Shown piece after piece: positions 32,428 through 37,591 of a stretch of 37,591 bases of DNA (within the stretch, counting starts at the first letter, position 1; each line of letters opens with the position of its first letter). Location of the stretch: positions 17,501 to 55,091 of the forward strand of contig CABPSV020000004.1 in assembly GCA_902459845.2 (NCBI GenBank), read 5' to 3'. Below the pieces are notes generated by a model, which saw nothing but the letters and a program-made list of their open reading frames with translations, did no database searches and was not told where the DNA came from. The translations under genes were made by a program, and so were the position numbers. This DNA is from Hepatocystis sp. ex Piliocolobus tephrosceles. Its lineage: Eukaryota > Apicomplexa > Aconoidasida > Haemosporida > Plasmodiidae.

Positions 32428-33121
32428 ATATATATCATACTTCCTTACAAATTATGCCATAAGTAATTAACTTCTGAAGTTTAAAAATTCTACGTCAAAT
32501 TAAACAAAAAAATAAAATAAAATACAACAGAACCATAGCATATACATGTTATGATCGTTTTAAAAATAATTATATTTGTAAGGCATAAAATTTTGTTTTC
32601 AAAAAAAAGTAGGAAACTTAAAATGCATTATGTATATAATAAATTATGTTTTACTTAAACCCAATTAAACAATGTTCTACTTATTACATACTTACGTACA
32701 TTATTTTTTTTTTCTTATTTATTTTTTTTTTTTTCCATGTGTATTTATTTGGAAAAAAAAAAATTATAATAACTCTATCTGTATATACTGATATCACCCA
32801 TATTTACTTATAAGCAACGTGTTGAAACATTTTTAATAAAAAAAAAAAAAAAAGAAAATCCAATACATTTATAAAAAAAAAAAAAAAAAAAAAGTGATAA
32901 TACAAGCTGTAAATGTAGTAATATAAAATAAAACAAAATAAATGAAATGGAAATAGCGTGCTTATTAAATACATACCGTAGTTAATCTATTCAAAATACA
33001 AGAGCATTTTATATATGTTCTCATTTTGCTAGTATCTTTTAAAGTATAAAAAAAAAAAAAAATAATAAAAAAAAATATAAAAATAATACAAATTGAAACA
33101 CAACGTGTCATAGAAAAGAAA

Positions 33122-33350
33122 AACAATTAAAAACAAATTCAAACAAATAAAAACAAATTCAAACAAATAAAAACAAATTCAAACAAATAAAAACAAATCC
33201 AAACAAATAAAAACAAATCCAAGTAAATAAAAACAAACCCAAGCAAGTAAAAACAAACCCAAGCAAGTAAAAACAAAACAAATAAAAACGGATAAAAACG
33301 AAAAAAAATAAAAGCAAATTCAAGCAAATCCAAACAAATAAAAACAAAGC
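33122..33350. repeat. 20-bp minisatellite upstream of the phosphate carrier
   Basis: About eleven copies of a unit near aaacaaattcaaacaaataa, with variants aaatcc and aaaccc carrying caagtaa or caagcaa, end about 370 bp before the carrier ATG. The minus strand gives Phe/Leu-rich open frames that I treat as artefacts. Confidence 0.85.
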
Positions 33351-33723
33351 AAAACTGCTGGTAAAAAAAAATTAAAAAGCATGTACGATCATCATATAAT
33401 CGGGGGTTTCTACAATTTACAAAAACATTAAATGCTTTTATTTTAAGCTTATTGTATGTATAATTGCTAAAAAATCATCAATTGTTTGTTTAATTTTTTT
33501 TTTTTTTTTTTTTATATTATAGTTACAACAATTATAATTTTAGTTGCCATATATTTGTTAAATATTTTATTAGTATTAGTAGCTGTAGTAGTAACATTAT
33601 AATTGTATTACAACAAGCTTCGAAAAATTATACTCAAAACTAAGTCCAGTGACACTTCTGCGCTGTATATATATATATATATATACATACACCAATTAGT
33701 ATATACCCTTACAGTTAGTTATA

Positions 33724-34701
33724 ATGACTAGTAAAACACAAGAAACATGGGATTCAAGATTTAGTAGTCCAATAACAAGAATTAAACATAAACATGATCA
33801 TAACTTATCTTATTATAGTAAATGTATGTTTGGGGGTGTACTTTCCTGTGGCTTAACACATACATTTATAACACCATTAGACGTTGCAAAATGTAGAATT
33901 CAATCATATCCAAATCAATATAAAAATTTATTGCAGACTATAACAAAAATAGTAAGAGACGAAAATTTTAAAAGTTTATCCTTAGGATGGTCACCTACAT
34001 TTGTAGGTTATTCGCTTCAAGGTTTATGCAAATTTGGTTTTTATGAAATTTTTAAGGATGTATATTCTAATTATATAGGGGAAGAATACGCACATAAATA
34101 TAAAGGCGGTGTTTGGCTACTTGCCTCAGCATCAGCTGAATTTGTAGCAGATATTTTTTTATGTCCACTAGAAATGATTAAAGTAAAAATGCAAACAAGT
34201 AAAGTAAATACATTCCCTACTAAATTATCAGAGTCATTTAATTTTATGTTAAAAAATAGAAGAGATACTAATTTTCCATTTGGTAGTGTTTCACCATTGT
34301 GGTGTCGTCAAATCCCTTATACCATGGCCAAATTTTATTTTTTTGAAAAAATTGTACAGTCTATGTATGATCATGTATTTACTCAACCTAAAGATTCTTA
34401 TTCTAAATCTACTCAATTAGGTATAACTTTCGCTTCTGGTTATTTATCTGGTATTATTTGTGCTTTAGTTTCACACCCAGCAGATAATATGATTTCTCAG
34501 TTAGGAAAAATAGAAAATAAAGAAAAACATTTTATGGCTATTACTAAAGATATAGGATTATATAACTTATGTACAAAAGGGCTATGTACAAGAGTATTAA
34601 TGATAGGAACATTAACAGGATTACAATGGTGGATCTATGACACATTTAAATCAGTTTTAGGATTAGGTACTACAGGAACTAGTTCGGTTGTAAAAAAATA
34701 A
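33724..34701 (+). CDS. MPC: Mitochondrial phosphate carrier (inner-membrane Pi transporter)
   Basis: A single exon of 325 codons codes a mitochondrial carrier (SLC25) family protein with three repeats of about 100 residues. Repeat signatures: TPLDVAKCRIQ (residues about 51-61), CPLEMIKVKMQ (about 153-163), and HPADNMISQLGK (about 257-268), the last being the typical degenerate third signature of phosphate carriers. Other phosphate-carrier landmarks are LGWSPTFVGYSLQGLCKFGF, SPLWCRQIPYTMAKFYFFEK and TKGLCTRVLMIGTLTGLQWW. Known role: import of inorganic phosphate with protons across the inner mitochondrial membrane, for ATP synthesis. There is no long N-terminal presequence; targeting is probably internal. 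The ATG has an A-rich upstream context and is the first Met of the frame. It is divergent from the dynein gene. The symbol is the one I recall for the P. falciparum gene (PF3D7_1202200) and should not be confused with the pyruvate carrier. Confidence 0.95.
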   Translation: MTSKTQETWDSRFSSPITRIKHKHDHNLSYYSKCMFGGVLSCGLTHTFITPLDVAKCRIQSYPNQYKNLLQTITKIVRDENFKSLSLGWSPTFVGYSLQGLCKFGFYEIFKDVYSNYIGEEYAHKYKGGVWLLASASAEFVADIFLCPLEMIKVKMQTSKVNTFPTKLSESFNFMLKNRRDTNFPFGSVSPLWCRQIPYTMAKFYFFEKIVQSMYDHVFTQPKDSYSKSTQLGITFASGYLSGIICALVSHPADNMISQLGKIENKEKHFMAITKDIGLYNLCTKGLCTRVLMIGTLTGLQWWIYDTFKSVLGLGTTGTSSVVKK

Positions 34702-35070
34702 CGGATAACATTTTATTTGACTTGAAATTTTTTTTTTTTTTTTTTATTTAAATTTGGATGTACGCATAAATAACACAAGCGGACACATGTATATATGTAC
34801 ATCTATACATGTGCTTTTATTTGCTTCGATTTTCAAGGTGACTACATTTTAAATGTTTATATATCTTTTAAATAAGAAAAAAAAAAAAAAAAAAAAAAAA
34901 TATGCATATTTAATACAAAATTAAAACGTATTTAATATTGTTAACAATTAATTCTGTATACTGCCTAAATGAAGTATTATATGAAATGTGCATATGGGTA
35001 TATATGCATACATGTTTCAATACATAAATGGATATATAAAATGATATATTTTTGATTGTACGCATGCATG

Positions 35071-35116
<46 letters not shown>

Positions 35117-36759
35117 TACACACATTTGTAATAAACATCTGTTTCAAAGATAATATGTGCAAATCATTGTTATATTCATATTTTATTTATTTTTTGAAAT
35201 ATCTTTTATTTATATTTTTAAAAAATATTAAAACTACTCATTACTTATTATTTTAAGAGATACTTAAAATAATAATCCCAATTTTTAACTTCCTTGTATT
35301 TTTCAAGTGTTTGTCTATAAAATGCGTACACACATGGGTACTTATCTATAAAGTTAATTAAACATTTCTGATAGTATATTAACCTTACCAAATGAATAAT
35401 ACTCCATTTTAATTTTTTATATTACTTATATATATTTTTCGTTTGTAATTGTCCGTAAATTTCTAAATTATTTAGTTGCAAAAAGAGGGTACCTCCTTGT
35501 AAAAGTCGACAAGTAAACAAATGAAGAAATACATATATATATATATATATAAACACGTGATAGAGCGCAATATAGCTACAAAATTATAACCACGAATATG
35601 TGCATCTATATCTCTATATGTGCCTATCTACATGTTCTATACTTGTTTATTTGATATTATCCTAATTTTTTTTTTTTTTTTTTTTTTCTTGTTTCTATTA
35701 TTGTATAAACTTAAAAGTTTTTTTTTCCATTTAAAACTACCATATCTTGCATATTTCAAAATGATATATTTGTACAATTTTTTAAATTCGAATAGACATA
35801 TATCCCCAACGTGCATAGTTTGAATTATTTTTGTTTTTTGTTTTGTTTCATCTTACCTTTCTTTTATATTTTTAACAACTTTATAAATTATAGATATGAT
35901 GTTGTTCTTGTTTAAGTTTCCATTACTACAAAAAAAATGTAAATTTTGCAGTTTTTATACTAACAAACATAGCATATATGTACTTATGTTTACTTGTATA
36001 TGTTTACTTATGTGTACTCACTTTTATACAGTTATATGTAGTTATAAACGCACATTTACTCATTTGTTTTTTTGAACTTATTTACTGATTAATCCCATTT
36101 TTATACTATTACCATTTTATTATTTTGGAGCAATTCTATTTGATTTTTAAAGCGTCCAGTGCAATATTGTGATGTATTTTGTTCCCACATAATGGAAATA
36201 TTTTTATTATCTTGAGGGGTAGAAAGGGATTGTATGTATATATATATATATACATATATATACGCATATATGAAATAAATTGTTGTAATTATTGTTCAAA
36301 ATAGAACATACGTACGGAAGGTAAAAAAAAAAAAATATATTTTATGTAATATTTATGTAATGTATACGTACTTAGTAATATACGTATTTTAATCTAATTC
36401 AATCTAAGAATGAACTGTTTTTCTAAAAAAACGATAATTTATTTAAATTTATATTAATAATATTGTTAAAAGAAAAAAAAAAATAAGGAAACATAAGGAA
36501 AAATAAGGAAAAATTGTATTAGCTTTTACAAAACTAAAAATATAGCATATTAATGTGTTAATAGCATATTAATGCGTTAAGAGTATACAGTAACTAAATA
36601 TGTTATGTATTGACGCTAGCGAAATAATTTTTATCGCAAAAAGTGTTTTTTTTTTTTTTTTTTTTTTTTTTAATAATTTTATGTCATTGTGCCATCATAC
36701 CATAAAAATTTTTTATAACAGTTTTAGAAACTTTCTTTTAGAGGTTTATTTTTGGTCGT

Positions 36760-36862
36760 CTTAATTAAGTTCACTTTTGATTAAATTCACTTTTGATTAA
36801 ATTCACTTTTGATTAAATTCACTTTTGATTAAGTTCATTTTTAATTAAATTCACTTTTGAAT
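36760..36862. repeat. 16-bp minisatellite ttcacttttgattaaa
   Basis: Six copies with minor variants (ttaagttc, ttcattttt) lie about 200 bp before the last gene's ATG. Confidence 0.85.
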
Positions 36863-36865
36863 ATG

Positions 36866-37008
36866 AAAAAAAAAAAAAATTATGCAAGATAAAAAAATTA
36901 TGCGAGATAAAAAAATTATGCGAGATAAAAAAATTATGCAAGATAAAAAAAAAATGCAAGATAAAAAAAAAAATGCAAGATAAAAAAAAAAATGCAAAAT
37001 AAAAAGAA
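36866..37008. repeat. 18-bp minisatellite atgcaagataaaaaaatt
   Basis: About seven copies with a/g (atgcaagat, atgcgagat) and A-run length variants directly precede the last gene, in its probable 5' UTR. Confidence 0.85.
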
Positions 37009-37055
37009 GCGTCAGTTTCTTAAAATGTTACTGTTTGGAGTTTTTATAAATAAGG

Positions 37056-37591
37056 ATGATAAAAATTAAACAGTATGTTTCGTATTTTAAGGACTCAAAT
37101 AATGTTAATTGTTTATTTTACATTCCATATTTTAAAACCCCCAAAATTAAGTATTATGGCGTTTTATTTTTAAAGAATTGTTTTCAGCGTCATTGCCAGT
37201 ATTATAGTGCTTTAAAAAATAGTTGTATTTATAAGTTAGATATTGCAAATGCCGCAATACAAAATAAATCATTTTTTCATAAAAGGGATAGAACTGGGGG
37301 TAATAATGACATTTCTAAAATTACTTTAATTAAAAGCAAATGTCACATTTTTTATAATAACAACCATTTGAAAAGTATATTACAAAAAAATAGTTTTGAA
37401 AAAAATAAAAGCGATAAAAATACATGTTATAACGAAGGAACAGCATTTAGAGATGTTAACAATAACAATGACAATAGTGACAATAATAACACCCATAACG
37501 ACAATAACAACACCCATAACGACAATAACAACACCCATAACGACAATAACAACACCCATAACGACAATAACAACACCCATAACGACAATAA
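37056..37591 (+). CDS. Partial gene of unknown function, 5' part only, runs off the right edge
   Basis: An open frame of 178 codons runs from ATG at 37056 to the window end with no stop. An in-frame TAA lies three codons upstream (37047-37049), so this ATG is the natural start unless there is an upstream exon. The first residues are MIKIKQYVSYFKDSNNVNCL followed by FYIPYFKTPKIKYYGV. The sequence is non-repetitive for about 135 residues, Asn/Lys/Tyr/Cys-rich, then an Asn-Asp tract and an Asn-Asn-Thr-His-Asn-Asp repeat. I recognise no domain. The basic, hydrophobic, acid-poor N-terminus could be an organelle-targeting extension, but this is only inference. Confidence 0.7.
   Translation, partial: MIKIKQYVSYFKDSNNVNCLFYIPYFKTPKIKYYGVLFLKNCFQRHCQYYSALKNSCIYKLDIANAAIQNKSFFHKRDRTGGNNDISKITLIKSKCHIFYNNNHLKSILQKNSFEKNKSDKNTCYNEGTAFRDVNNNNDNSDNNNTHNDNNNTHNDNNNTHNDNNNTHNDNNNTHNDN
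37485..37591 (+). repeat. 18-bp tandem repeat coding NNTHND
   Basis: About six perfect copies of the 18-bp unit aacaacacccataacgac run to the window edge in frame with the partial gene. The copies are nearly identical, implying recent expansion. G/C content in the unit is higher than in the surroundings. Confidence 0.9.

Larger units (their letters stand above)
30528..33723. promoter_or_regulatory. Divergent intergenic region between dynein and phosphate carrier
   Basis: This 3.2 kb region separates two start codons that face away from each other, so it must hold both promoters and 5' UTRs. It contains poly-A/T tracts, (ta)n runs, a 23-bp minisatellite near the dynein end and a 20-bp minisatellite near the carrier end. 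I cannot point to a specific transcription-factor site or start site. No further gene is supported; the open frames here are repeat shadows. Confidence 0.6.
34702..37055. other. Intergenic region after the phosphate carrier
   Basis: This region is 2.35 kb of A/T-rich sequence with poly-T after the stop (34728-34745), a poly-A run (34877-34900), a (ta)n block (35077-35112) and two minisatellites near the right end. It contains the carrier 3' UTR and the promoter of the gene starting at 37056. I see no RNA gene and no credible coding frame. Confidence 0.65.

Noticed and set aside
33139..33347. Phe/Leu-rich minus frames resembling a membrane protein
   Set aside because: Both come from the 20-bp repeat read in different frames; the hydrophobic look is due to T-rich codons.
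35620..35823. 67-residue plus frame with a Phe/Leu run
   Set aside because: It covers a poly-T tract in the intergenic region, without splice or homology support.

Overview
The window is extremely A+T-rich, with long poly-A/poly-T tracts, (TA)n runs, short introns with GTAAR-type donors and T-rich AG acceptors, and proteins full of Asn/Lys and low-complexity repeats. This is a Plasmodium nuclear chromosome segment; I cannot fix the species from sequence alone. From memory, the order cyclophilin - dynein heavy chain - mitochondrial phosphate carrier, with these relative orientations, matches P. falciparum chromosome 12 (PF3D7_1202400, 1202300, 1202200). I could not check this.

Layout. (1) 2-2206, +: a 734-residue unrecognised protein with an Ser-Asn repeat, possibly cut at its 5' side by the window edge. 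(2) 3207-5042, +: an eight-exon, 226-residue cyclophilin-type peptidyl-prolyl isomerase. (3) 30527-5265, -: one giant gene of about 34 exons encoding a dynein heavy chain of about 5,890 residues. I rebuilt it exon by exon by matching splice phase and the dynein domain order: tail, linker, AAA1-AAA4, stalk with microtubule-binding tip, AAA5, AAA6, C-terminal domain. It ends 222 bp from the convergent cyclophilin stop. (4) 33724-34701, +: a single-exon mitochondrial phosphate carrier, divergent from the dynein across a 3.2 kb intergenic region. (5) 37056 to the right edge, +: the open 5' part of an unrecognised gene with an NNTHND repeat.

The most interesting result is the dynein. In my reconstruction AAA1, the ring module that powers all well-studied dyneins, has lost both Walker glycines of the P-loop, the Walker B Asp-Glu and the sensor-I motif. 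The AAA4 P-loop is gone too. Only AAA2 (P-loop) and AAA3 (near-complete P-loop plus Walker B Asp-Asp) look able to bind nucleotide, yet the stalk and microtubule-binding tip are kept. That suggests a dynein with a relocated or absent motor ATPase. The second theme is repeats: nearly every long intron and intergenic space has its own unrelated minisatellite, and several exons carry in-frame 12- to 18-bp repeats coding low-complexity inserts. There are no tRNA, rRNA, mobile-element or CRISPR features that I can support.
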